From: Hymenobacter sp. YIM 151500-1
Lineage (GTDB): Bacteria; Bacteroidota; Bacteroidia; Cytophagales; Hymenobacteraceae
Direction: 5' to 3'
Assembly (NCBI RefSeq): GCF_025979885.1
Contig: NZ_CP110139.1
Coordinates: forward strand, 930,001 to 994,000
DNA: 64,000 nucleotides
Shown here: positions 37,908 through 47,000 of the stretch, in pieces
How positions within the stretch are numbered: position 1 is the first letter of the stretch
Layout: each line of letters begins with the position of its first letter
Translations under genes and position numbers: made by a program
The notes under the pieces: generated by a model
The model's input: only the letters and a program-made list of their open reading frames with translations
Databases searched by the model: none
Told to the model about the DNA's origin: nothing

Positions 37908-38456
37908 CGCCTGCTTCCGGCGCCGGGCGGGGGCGGCGCTCAGGCGGCTGCGCAGCTTGCCCACGTACACCAGCAGGCCCGCGCTCAGCGCAGCCAGGGC
38001 AGCGGCCAGCAGCTCGCGGGTGGTGCGGGCCTGGTCGGCTTCCTGGGCGGCGGCTTGCAGCTCCTGCATCTTTTTCTCGCGCTGCTTGTCGCGCAGCTGG
38101 AGGTTGTCGATTTGGTTTTGCAGGGCGTAGAACCGTTCCCGCGTGCTGGTCTGGTCGGTTTGGGCCACGGTTATCTGCTGCTTCACCTGCTGGTTCTCGG
38201 CCACCACGGCCGCGGCCCGGCGCTGGGTCTGGTCCTGCACGGCCCGCACGATTTCGGTGTCCTTGCGGATGATGCCTTTCAGGGCGGCTACCACTTCTTC
38301 CAGGTCCCGCTTGCTGGGCTTGTTGCCGAACAGACTGTTGCGCTGGGCACTGGCTTCTTCGTACTGCTGCACCATCTGCTGGCGCTCCTGGATGAGGCGG
38401 GGCAGTGGGTCGTCTTGAGGCTGTTGGAGGGTGAGGAGGAGCAGGAAAGCTTTCAT
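37905..38456 (-). CDS. Membrane-anchored coiled-coil protein
   Basis: 183 residues. Short hydrophobic N-terminus MKAFLLLLTLQQ (possible signal), a long coiled coil (~20-145) with heptads such as RQQMVQQYEEASAQRN and LRDKQREKKMQELQAAAQEA, and a C-terminal membrane helix ALAALSAGLLVYVGK (~155-169) followed by a basic tail. Likely a periplasmic coiled coil anchored by the C-terminal helix. I recognise no family. Next to the RND exporter on the same strand. Confidence 0.65.
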   Translation of the reverse strand: MKAFLLLLTLQQPQDDPLPRLIQERQQMVQQYEEASAQRNSLFGNKPSKRDLEEVVAALKGIIRKDTEIVRAVQDQTQRRAAAVVAENQQVKQQITVAQTDQTSTRERFYALQNQIDNLQLRDKQREKKMQELQAAAQEADQARTTRELLAAALAALSAGLLVYVGKLRSRLSAAPARRRKQA

Positions 38457-38472
38457 GCCGGCAAAGATGATA

Positions 38473-38553
38473 TTTCTCGCAGTGTTTCGCAGTAGAAAAG
38501 CGCAGTGGTTCGCAGTGTTCAGGCGTCAGCACACTGCGAACCACTGCGAGAAA
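38473..38553. repeat. CGCAGTG inverted repeat, copy 2
   Basis: TTTCTCGCAGTGTTTCGCAG at 38473; right arm ACACTGCGAACCACTGCG ending GAGAAA at 38553. Same family as 1130-1234, with shorter arms (23 bp) because part of the left arm is internal. It lies 17 nt from the start of one gene and 3 nt from the stop of the next. Confidence 0.85.
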
Positions 38554-38555
38554 TC

Positions 38556-40856
38556 CTATCCACCCAGCGCCGGCACCGGCTGCCGGATTTCCGCGGGCTT
38601 GTGGCGGTAAAACCACAGAATCAGAATCGGCAGCAAGGTCAGCTCGGCCACCACCCCGAACAGCAAGGTCAGGCCGATGAGCAGCCCCACGTAGAAGGTG
38701 CCGTCGAAGGAGGAAAAAATCAGCGTCGAAAACCCGCCCACCAGAATCAACGACGTCACAATCACCGCTTTGCCGGCCATGAGGTAGGTTTTGCGCACGG
38801 CCCGAAACAAGCTGGGCTCCTCCAGCAAGGTCAGCTTGAGCTTGCTGATAAAGTGAATCGTGTCGTCCACGGCAATGCCGAAGGCAATGGTGAAGATGAT
38901 GCTGGTGCTGACTTTCATGTGCACGCCGGCCGCGCCCATCACGCCGGCCACAATCAGGATGGGCACCAGGTTGGGCACCAGCACCACCAGGGTCATGCGC
39001 AGGCTCCGAAACAGGGCCAGCACGATGAGCGTCACCATCACAATGTCGATGCTCATGCCCGTAATCATGTTACGGGTGAGCGTGGCGTTGTTTTTATCAA
39101 TGAGGTTGGCCGAGCCCGTGAGCCGGGTCTGGAGCACCTGGGGGTTGATTTCGGCCTGCAAAAACCTCCGTAATCCAGCATTAAGCCGCTCGGCCCGGAC
39201 GGAGCCCACGTCGGGCATGCGGCCAGTGAGGCGGCCCCGGCTACCGTCGGGCAGGGCCAGGGGCCGAAACTCCGGCCGCTGCCGAAACAGCTTCACCTTG
39301 CGCAGCAGGCGTTGCAGCTCGGCCTGGGAGCCGGGCAGGCGGTACTCTTCTAGCAGGCCCCCATTCAGGGCCTTGCGCACCGACTTGACGAGCGTAACCG
39401 GCGAGGCCACGAAGTTCAGGCCGTAGGTGCGCCGGAGGTAGTTTTCAATCTGCTCGGTTTGGCGCAGCACCTCCAGGTCGTAGATGGTGTGGCCGGGGGC
39501 CGGTTGCAGGTTCAGCTCGAAGGGCCGCACGCCGGCAAACTGTCGCTCAAAAAACGCAAAGTCCAGCTTCACGGGGTCGTCTTTCGACAGGTCGTCCAGC
39601 AGAGCCGAGTTGATGCGGATGCGCGAGGCCGAGGCCACCGACGCCACCAGCACCACGGCGCTGATGCCCACCACCCAGTGCCGCCGCGCCAGCACCACCC
39701 GAAACAGGCGGCCCAGCACCCCGTCCCAGCTGTGGCCCTGCCGGCGCGGCACCCGCAGCTGCGGCCTGCGCAGCAGCACCAGCATGGCCGGCAGCAGCGT
39801 GAAGCTGAGCACAAACGTGAGCAGCACCGAGATGCCCGTAAACAGCCCGAAGTTGTAGATGGGCCGGATGGTGCTGGTCATCAGGGTGAAAAACCCGATG
39901 CTGGTGGTCAGGGCCGACAGCCCCGAGCCGAAGGCCGATTCCCTGAGGGCTACCAGCAGGGCCGCCCGCTTGCCCGCCCCGTAGCCCAGCTCCGTAACGT
40001 AGCGCGTGATGATGTGAATGGTGTCGGACATGCCCACCACGAACAGCATCACCGGCAGCAGGGCCGTCATCAGGTCGATGCTCACCCCGCAGGCGCCCAT
40101 CAGCCCCAGCCCCCACACAATGGCGCCCAGCACCACCACCAGCGGCAGCACCACGCCCCACCACGTCCGAAACGTCAGCCACAGCAGGCCCGTCACCAGC
40201 ACCACCGACAAGCTCATGAACACCACCAGCTCCCGTTGCAGCCGATCCACGAACACCGACTGGGCCACCAGCTTGCCGGCCAGGTGGTAGCTGGCTTCCG
40301 CAAAGCCCTGGCGCTGCAATTCCTGGCGTACGGCCGCCAGCAGGGAATCGCCGGGGGGCTTGCTCAGGTTAGGCGCGGTCTGAAAGAGGATGGTGACGGC
40401 GCGGGCGTCCCGCGAAATCAAATTGCCCACCAGCCCCGGCGTGCGGTACACCAAGGCCGAGTCCTGGGCCCGGCGCTGGGGCTCCTGCGGGTGCAGGTAG
40501 GGAATGTTGAACACGCCCAGCCCTTCCACCACGGGGTTCGAGGCAGTGGTAGGCGAGGTGACGCTGACCACGTGCCGCCGCCCCCCGATAAAGCGGGTGA
40601 GCGAGTCGAGGCGCGTGAGGAAGCCGGGCTCAAATACGGTGCGTCCCTCGGGAGCTTCCAGGCCCAGCAGCACGTAGTCGTTGTCGTTGCCGAACTGCTC
40701 GGAGTACGTCAGGTAGTAGTCCAGGTCCGGGTCGCCGGCGGGGTAAAAGTCGTTGAAATTGTAGTTGAAGCGCAGCTGGGCCGCGAAAAACAGCGCCAGG
40801 CCCGTAACCAGGCCCAGCGCCACCAGCAGGGTATAACTAAGTCGGCGAAGGGGCAT
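38556..40856 (-). CDS. RND-superfamily (MMPL-type) exporter
   Basis: 766 residues in two halves of six membrane helices. First half: an N-terminal helix (LSYTLLVALGLVTGLALFFA), a periplasmic domain (~25-230), then helices including VFMSLSVVLVTGLLWL and VMLFVVGMSDTIHIITRY. Second half: a periplasmic domain (~410-600) and FTIAFGIAVDDTIHFISK. The paired VGMSDTIH and GIAVDDTIH segments carry the acidic proton-relay residues of the family. MMPL/HpnN-like proteins export lipids or hopanoids by proton motive force. No adaptor or outer-membrane partner is nearby. Confidence 0.88.
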   Translation of the reverse strand: MPLRRLSYTLLVALGLVTGLALFFAAQLRFNYNFNDFYPAGDPDLDYYLTYSEQFGNDNDYVLLGLEAPEGRTVFEPGFLTRLDSLTRFIGGRRHVVSVTSPTTASNPVVEGLGVFNIPYLHPQEPQRRAQDSALVYRTPGLVGNLISRDARAVTILFQTAPNLSKPPGDSLLAAVRQELQRQGFAEASYHLAGKLVAQSVFVDRLQRELVVFMSLSVVLVTGLLWLTFRTWWGVVLPLVVVLGAIVWGLGLMGACGVSIDLMTALLPVMLFVVGMSDTIHIITRYVTELGYGAGKRAALLVALRESAFGSGLSALTTSIGFFTLMTSTIRPIYNFGLFTGISVLLTFVLSFTLLPAMLVLLRRPQLRVPRRQGHSWDGVLGRLFRVVLARRHWVVGISAVVLVASVASASRIRINSALLDDLSKDDPVKLDFAFFERQFAGVRPFELNLQPAPGHTIYDLEVLRQTEQIENYLRRTYGLNFVASPVTLVKSVRKALNGGLLEEYRLPGSQAELQRLLRKVKLFRQRPEFRPLALPDGSRGRLTGRMPDVGSVRAERLNAGLRRFLQAEINPQVLQTRLTGSANLIDKNNATLTRNMITGMSIDIVMVTLIVLALFRSLRMTLVVLVPNLVPILIVAGVMGAAGVHMKVSTSIIFTIAFGIAVDDTIHFISKLKLTLLEEPSLFRAVRKTYLMAGKAVIVTSLILVGGFSTLIFSSFDGTFYVGLLIGLTLLFGVVAELTLLPILILWFYRHKPAEIRQPVPALGG

Positions 40857-41070
40857 TGAGAGCAAATGTGGCGCAAGCTTAACGGCGTTTTCCTCCTGTT
40901 CAGCTTGCGCCGTACCGGAGCCAAACGAAAAATCAGCCCGCAACGGACTGTTCCCGGTCCAGCCTATCCGGTAATTGAAGTATCTTAGACGCGGCCGGCG
41001 AAGCTGCCGACGCAGCCAGCCAACCATTGCTTTCGTCCTTTTGTTTCCACTTCCTTGCTCACGCTGTCAA

Positions 41071-41298
41071 ATGAAAAACGCCCTGCTCGCCCTCGCCCTG
41101 TTCTCTTTCGTGGGTACTGCCGCCGCCCACGACGGCCACACCGCCGGTAAAGCCAAGAAAGGCAAAAAGGCCGCCGCCAAAACCGAAGCCCACTGCGGCA
41201 AAGGCATGGCCGGCACGCCCTTGTGCTGCCAGAAGAAAAGCACGAAAACCGCCGCCGTAACGCCAGCGCCGGCTGCTGAGCCGGTGAAGTCGTTGTAG
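41071..41298 (+). CDS. Small secreted His/Cys/Lys-rich protein
   Basis: 75 residues: signal peptide MKNALLALALFSFVGTAAA, then HDGHTAGKAKKGKKAAAK, HCGKGMAGTPLCCQKK and a Pro/Ala tail. Histidines at the mature N-terminus and three Cys in HC...CC suggest metal binding, which is an inference. Similar short Lys/Ala-rich secreted proteins are common in Hymenobacter. Divergent from the RND exporter, with a 214-nt shared upstream region, and followed by a strong terminator. Confidence 0.65.
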   Translation: MKNALLALALFSFVGTAAAHDGHTAGKAKKGKKAAAKTEAHCGKGMAGTPLCCQKKSTKTAAVTPAPAAEPVKSL

Positions 41299-41318
41299 GG
41301 TAGTTGCTGCTCACCGAG

Positions 41319-41349
41319 AAAAAGCCACTCTTTATCGAGTGGTTTTTTT
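41319..41349 (+). terminator. Terminator of the small secreted protein gene
   Basis: AAAAAGCCACTC, 6-nt loop, GAGTGGTTTTTTT, 21 nt after the stop codon. Confidence 0.88.
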
Positions 41350-41404
41350 GTTTCTACCCCTTGAAAATACCTTGATAGCCATATACCAACCTTACTTCTA
41401 CCGT

Positions 41405-42523
41405 ATGGAGCTTATTGACCAGCTTACCAATTTGGCGTCGAGGGCGCAAAAGCAAATCTTCCACATTCAAACAGAGGAGGCCACAAAGAATGCGCTGGTA
41501 ATGCCATTCATCAACGCACTGGGCTACAATGTGTTTGACCCCACGGAAGTCGTACCAGAATTTGTCTGCGACATTGGCACGAAGAAAGGTGAGAAAATAG
41601 ATTATGCCATTGTCCGGGACGGAAAGCCAATTATTCTCATTGAATGCAAGCATGTGGGCGGCGACTTGCATATCAACCACGCCAGCCAGCTGTTCCGCTA
41701 TTTCCACGTGACGGAAGCCCGAATAGCGGTGCTCACCAATGGCGTTACGTACCGGCTGTTCACCGACCTGGAGCAACCGAACAAGATGGATGAGCGGCCC
41801 TTCATGGAATTTGACCTATTCAACTTCCAAGAAAATGATGTGGCCGAAATCAAGAAGCTTAGCAAAGCCTCCTTCAACATAGAAGACATGCTATTTGCCG
41901 CGTACAATTTGAAGTACATGCGGGCTTTTAAAAAGTATTTCGACGAGCAGTATACCCAACCTTCTACTGACTTCACGCACTTTATATCGAAACAGATTTA
42001 CGACGGCGTGCTTACTCCTAAACTTAAGGAGCAATTCAGCATCTTGGTGCACCGAGCGTTTCACCAGTTTTTGAACGATAAGATTACCATGCGCCTGCGC
42101 TCAGCGATGGTCGACACCAACAGCCAGGCATTACTGGTAGCGGATTTGCCCGCTGCACCAGCCGCCGAAGCTGCTTCTGTAGCTGCTGAAGCAAGTACTT
42201 CCGATAAAGGAATTGAAACTACCGTAGAGGAAACCGAAGGCTTTATGATTGTGCGGGCTATTCTGCGCAAAACCGTAGCCGTTAATCGAGTTGTCATGCG
42301 CGACGTGCAGTCGTACTGCGGTATTCTGCTGGATGACAACAACCGTAAGCCGATCTGCCGACTTCACTTCAATGGCAGCAAAAAGTTTGTGACGCTGTTT
42401 GATGTGGAAGGCGGTGAGCGGGTTGATATAGCTTCTTTGGATGATTTGTATGGCATGGCTTCACGTATTCGCGCCGCAGTACAACGGCACGAAGCAAAGC
42501 CGGTGGAAGCAGCCAGCAACTAA
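41405..42523 (+). CDS. Orphan HsdR N-terminal-type nuclease
   Basis: 372 residues. The first ~190 match the type I restriction HsdR N-terminal PD-(D/E)xK domain: MPFINALGYNVFDPTEVVPE, then KIDYAIVRDGKPIILIECKH with the D...ExK catalytic triad (~60-80), SQLFRYFHVTEARIAVLTNG. No helicase motor follows and no methylase or specificity gene lies nearby. The C-terminal part (~270-370) is a second small domain (IVRAILRKTVAVNRVVMRD). Such orphan proteins are frequent in phage and defence regions; the function is unproven. Slightly lower GC than neighbours. Confidence 0.82.
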   Translation: MELIDQLTNLASRAQKQIFHIQTEEATKNALVMPFINALGYNVFDPTEVVPEFVCDIGTKKGEKIDYAIVRDGKPIILIECKHVGGDLHINHASQLFRYFHVTEARIAVLTNGVTYRLFTDLEQPNKMDERPFMEFDLFNFQENDVAEIKKLSKASFNIEDMLFAAYNLKYMRAFKKYFDEQYTQPSTDFTHFISKQIYDGVLTPKLKEQFSILVHRAFHQFLNDKITMRLRSAMVDTNSQALLVADLPAAPAAEAASVAAEASTSDKGIETTVEETEGFMIVRAILRKTVAVNRVVMRDVQSYCGILLDDNNRKPICRLHFNGSKKFVTLFDVEGGERVDIASLDDLYGMASRIRAAVQRHEAKPVEAASN

Positions 42524-42542
42524 TCAGCCACTATTTGCAGAG

Positions 42543-42573
42543 AAAAAGCCGCCCAGTCAGGGCGGCTTTTTTG
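42543..42573 (+). terminator. Terminator of the HsdR-like gene
   Basis: AAAAAGCCGCCC / GGGCGGCTTTTTT stem with a 5-nt loop, 19 nt after the stop. Between here and 42754 no gene is visible. Confidence 0.88.
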
Positions 42574-42754
42574 TGTTTTCAGGCTTCCTCCAGGTCCGGC
42601 GTTGCGGCCAGCCGTTACGCTCCGGTCCGGGCGCGTTGCTCATGGGCCACTGGGAAGCGGCTGAAGCCTGTCTCACCACTTCCCAGATGCGGCTTGTATA
42701 CCAAGCTGTTACCCAACAACGCTGGTGCCGGTCGGCCTTGCCGCTGCGCTGGGG

Positions 42755-43912
42755 CTAGCGGGTAGTGGCCAAACGGCGGGTAGCCGTTTTGGTGCCGACC
42801 TGTACCTGCACCAGGTAGGCGCCCGCGGCAAGGTCGGTGGCGGGCAGGGCGAGGGTGTGGAAGCCGGCGCGCTGCGTAACGGCGTTAAGCAGGGTGCGCA
42901 CGGGGCGGCCCAGCAGGTCGGTTACGCGTACCGTTACGGGCTGAGCCGAGCCGGCCACCTGGTAGGCAAGGGTGGTTTCGCCCTGAGCCGGGTTCGGAAA
43001 TACGCTCAGGGCCACCACGGCGTCGTCGGCGCGGCGGCTGCTGAGCACCACCACGTTCAGCGTGGCCGACTGCGTGCCGGCCAGGGCGGTAAAGTCGGGC
43101 TTGAAACCGAGGTTGGTGTTCCCGTTGCCAGGAATTTCCGGTATCACGTCCGACGACCAGAAAGCGTCGCCGCTCACCTGCGCCGCCATCAGCCGCACCA
43201 CCGAGGCCCCCGACGGCAAGCCCAGTGCGGCGCGGTCAAACTCTATTTCCAGAGCGTAGGAGCCGGCCCCGCCGCCGTTGGCGTTGCCGGGGTTGGTGGT
43301 GATGTCGCCGGTGGGAGCCAGGTAGGCCAGGCGCGTGCCCGCAAACAGGGCGTACGCGCCGGTGGTTTCGGTGGCCGGCAGGGTGCTCACGCTGCCGTCG
43401 GGCAAGATGCCCGCCCCGCCGGTCAGCGACTTGGCCTGGGCCGTGGTGGCGTTGGGGTAGATGGCGGCCTGCACGTCGCCCTGCCCCGTCACGGCAAAGG
43501 CCGCGTCGGCTTCCAGCTCCAGCTTCGTGCCCCCGATGCCCTGCGTGGCGCTGAACGTGCCGAACACCGTTGCCGGGCCGGGCACGTCGGGCAGGGCCGT
43601 GCCCACGGGCACGCCGGCGCGGCCCGGCAAATCCAGGTACAGCTGGAAGTTGTTGCCGGTGCCCTGCACGGTGCCGGCCAGCGCCACGTAGAGCTTGGTG
43701 CCGGTGTTGGCGCCGTACAGGCGCAGCAGGCCCCAGTTGCCGAAGCCCATGTTGCCGACGTGCGGCGTGGTAAAGGCGCCCAGCGACACGTAGCGCCCCG
43801 CGCCGGCCGCCCCGATTTCGTTGGCGTTGACGATGCCGTCCAGCGTAATCTGGGCCTGGGCCGCAACGGCGAAAAGCGTACCGGCCGCGGCGAGAGTAAA
43901 GAATTTGTGCAT
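42755..43912 (-). CDS. Secreted protein with T9SS sorting domain
   Basis: 385 residues. Signal peptide MHKFFTLAAAGTLFAVAAQA, then a beta-rich domain (ITLDGIVNANEIGAAGAGRY, LLRLYGANTGTKLYVALAGT, NNFQLYLDLPG) resembling CBM9/DOMON-like sugar-binding sandwiches. The last ~80 residues are a type A T9SS domain: VFPNPAQGETTLAYQVAG, VRVTDLLGRPV and LAAGAYLVQVQVG. It would be exported by the type IX system to the cell surface. Downstream of the starch locus in the same direction, so a carbohydrate-binding role is plausible. No catalytic motif seen. Confidence 0.82.
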   Translation of the reverse strand: MHKFFTLAAAGTLFAVAAQAQITLDGIVNANEIGAAGAGRYVSLGAFTTPHVGNMGFGNWGLLRLYGANTGTKLYVALAGTVQGTGNNFQLYLDLPGRAGVPVGTALPDVPGPATVFGTFSATQGIGGTKLELEADAAFAVTGQGDVQAAIYPNATTAQAKSLTGGAGILPDGSVSTLPATETTGAYALFAGTRLAYLAPTGDITTNPGNANGGGAGSYALEIEFDRAALGLPSGASVVRLMAAQVSGDAFWSSDVIPEIPGNGNTNLGFKPDFTALAGTQSATLNVVVLSSRRADDAVVALSVFPNPAQGETTLAYQVAGSAQPVTVRVTDLLGRPVRTLLNAVTQRAGFHTLALPATDLAAGAYLVQVQVGTKTATRRLATTR

Positions 43913-44014
43913 GGCGAAAAGGGGGTAGAAGTGAGGTGAAAAGAAAGCAGGACAAGCCCACCAGCCCGGAGCCGCAACGGCTGTAGCCCCTCGCAGCTCC
44001 GGGTGGGGGCGGGG

Positions 44015-47000
44015 TTACTCGATGACCACTTTGGCGGTGTAGGTGGCGGCCCCGGCCGTGACGCTGAGCAGGTACAGCCCGCGCGGCAAGCCGGCCACGT
44101 CGAGTGTGGCTTGGCCGGCGCGCAAGGTGGTGTGGCGCTGCCGCACCAGCCGGCCCTGCGCGTCGTAGAGCTGCGCTTGCGCGGCCGCAGCGCCACCGCC
44201 GGGCACCAGCAGGGCCAGCTCGCCGGCGCTAACCGGGTTGGGGGACACGGCCAGCTGGCCGGTGGCCGCCGCGGCTGTACCCGGCGCCGGGCGGTTGCCG
44301 CTCACGGCTTGCAGGGTCCAGTGGCCGCTGTAGAAGCTGGCATCCACGGTTCCGCACTGGGCAAAGCCGGTCTGGTTTTCGACGTGCACGTAGGTGCCCT
44401 TCCACACGTTGCGCAGGCGGGTGTAGCCGGCGTAGGGCTCCAGGGTCCACTGCCCGCTGGTGAAGTAGTCGGGCACGGCGCTGCTTTCCACATAGCTCAG
44501 CTGCCCTTCCACGTTCAGGTAGCGGCCCGAGGCCACGTTCTTGATGCGCTGGTTGCCGCCCACGCTTTCCAGCGTCCACTGGTAGGCCGCGCCGCTGGGC
44601 GCGGCGGCGTACTTCACCTGCTGGTTGTCGTCGTAGAGGTAGGTGCCTTTCCAGCGGTTGATAAGGTAGAAGGCCGCCGGGCCGCTGGGCGCCGCCGCCA
44701 CCGTTACCTGCACCTGGTCGGTGGCCGACAGCGCCCCGTCGCTGACCGCCACTTGGAAGACGTAGGTGCTGCCACTAGCCAAGCCGCTCACCGTGGGTGT
44801 GGCGCTGGTAGGGCTGCTGAAGGTCACGGCCGGGCCGCTCACGTTGCTCCAGGTGTAGCTCAGCGCGCTGCCTTCGGGGTCGGAGGAGCCGGTGGCCGTC
44901 AGGGTAGCGGCCGTGGTGCCGGCGGGCAGGTTCTGGTCGGGGCCGGCGCTGGCGGTGGGCGCCTGGTTGCCGCCGGCCAGCGTGCCAAAGGCTTGCAGCT
45001 CGTAGATGCTGTAGCCGTAGGGCTGCGACTTGTGGGTGCAGTAAATGGCCAGGTAGCGGCCCGTCAGGTTCACGGCCTGGTCGTCGAGGCGGGCCTGGTT
45101 GGGCCGGCCGGTGAGGCTAACCTTGGCCCAAGCCGGGTTGGTGGGGTCGGGCGTGAGGTTGCTGGCCGAAGCCATGATAAAGTAGGCGTCGGCGTTGGCG
45201 TTTTCCCACGACACCCGCACCCGGCTCAGGGCGTAGGTGGCCCCCAAATCCACCTTGATCCACTCCACCTGGTTGGCATTAGCCGAAGGCGCCGTCGACC
45301 AGCGGCTGGCGAAGGAGTTGTCCACGCCATCCACGGCCAGGTTAGGCGTGTAGGTGGTGCCGCTGAAGGTTTCGCTGCTGGAAGCCGTAGCCGGCTTGTT
45401 GAGCGCCAGGTTGGGCAAGGCCAGCGCCAGGCTGCCGGTGAGGGCCGGGCTGCTGCCGTTGGCGTTAACAGCTTCCACCCAGAAAGTGTACGTGGTCTGG
45501 CTGCTCAGGCCCCCGGCCGTGTAGCTGGTAGCATTGGCCGCCGTGGTGAAGTTGGGCGTGGCCGGCTTGGGGCTGCCCGCCACCGCCCAATACACGCGGT
45601 AGCCGGTTTCGCGGGCGGAGTTGTCGGTCCAGGTCAGCGTGGCCGCAGTCGGGCTGGCCTGGCTCAGCGCAAGGCCGGTTGGCGCCTTGGGCAGGTCCGT
45701 GACGGTGGCCGTGAAGGTGCGGCTGGTGGTGTTGGCGCCGCCATTGGCCGTGCCGCCGTTGTCGGTGACGGCCACCGTCACGGCCGAGGTGCCGGCGGCC
45801 AGCGGCGTGAGCGTGAGCGTGCCGGTGGCGTTGCAGGAGGTGTAAGCCACGGCCGGGGCGCCCAGCACCGCGGCGTTGGTCCGGGTGGCCGCCACGCTTA
45901 CCGCCTGCGAGCAGAAGTTGCCGTCCGAAATGCCGGTCAGCGCCACGGTTTTGGCGCCGTCTTCCAGGTTGAAGGTTTGGTTGGCAATGGCGTCGAGGGT
46001 GGGGGCGACGTTGGGGCCGGCCGGGCCGGTGTTGAGCTTGAGCACGTAGAAGCCGTTGGCCGGAATCGAGGCCACTGGCACCCAGTTCGAGATATTGCCG
46101 CCCGATACCGTGACGCCGTTCACCGGCTGGGCCGGGTTGAGCAGGTTGGTGAGTGAGTAGGTGCCGCCCGGAATGCCCGTGCCGCTCACCGACAGGGCCA
46201 CATTGTTTTGCGCCGCCGCGGCCAGGTTCAGCACCACCACCGTTACCTCCGAGCCGTAGGTGCGCAGGAAGGCGTACACGCCGTTCGAGCTGGTGTTCAC
46301 GGTTTTGTAGCCGCCGCGCCGCAACGACGCCTCGGCTTTGCGCACCGCAATCAGCTGCTTGTACAAACTCAGAAACGACCCGGCCACGCCCTGCTGGCTT
46401 TGCACGTTGTACGTGCTGTAGTCGCTGCCCAAAGCAATCCAGGGGCTGCCCGTCGTAAAGCCTGCGTTAGCCGAGGTGTTCCACTGCATGGGCGAACGGG
46501 CGCTGCCAGAGTTGATGCCCACCTCCTCGCCGTAGTAAACGAAGGGCACTCCGGGGGCGGTGAGCAGCCAGGCGGCGGCCAGCTTGGCCTTGGCGTCCTG
46601 GTTGTTGGCCAGCCGCGACTTCAGGCGCAGCGCATAGTAGGACTTGTCGATGTACAAGTCGTGGTTCGAGATGAACGTACCGAACTGCAGAAAAGGGTAG
46701 TAGCTCATCGATTCTTCCACCGGGGTTTGCAGCAGGCTCTTGTTTTCGCTGTTAAGCGCGTGCTGTACGCCGTAGGCAATGTCGAACTGGAAGCCGATGT
46801 CGAACCCCTGGTACACGTACTTGGAGGCTTCAAGGACGGTGGAAGGCGCGGGGCCGTCGGTCGGGTCGAAAAGCCAGGTTTCGCCCACCGAAAAGGCGTT
46901 GGGGTTGGCGGCCTTGAGGTGGTTGCGCCACTCGCGCCAGTAGGCGTAGGTGGCCGGCAGGCTGCGCTGGTCGCTGATGTCGCCGGCGTCGCCCCGCTCG

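Noticed and set aside
43236..43961. 241-codon minus-strand frame overlapping the T9SS protein
   Set aside because: Arg-rich frame-shift shadow; the other frame has signal peptide and a T9SS tail.
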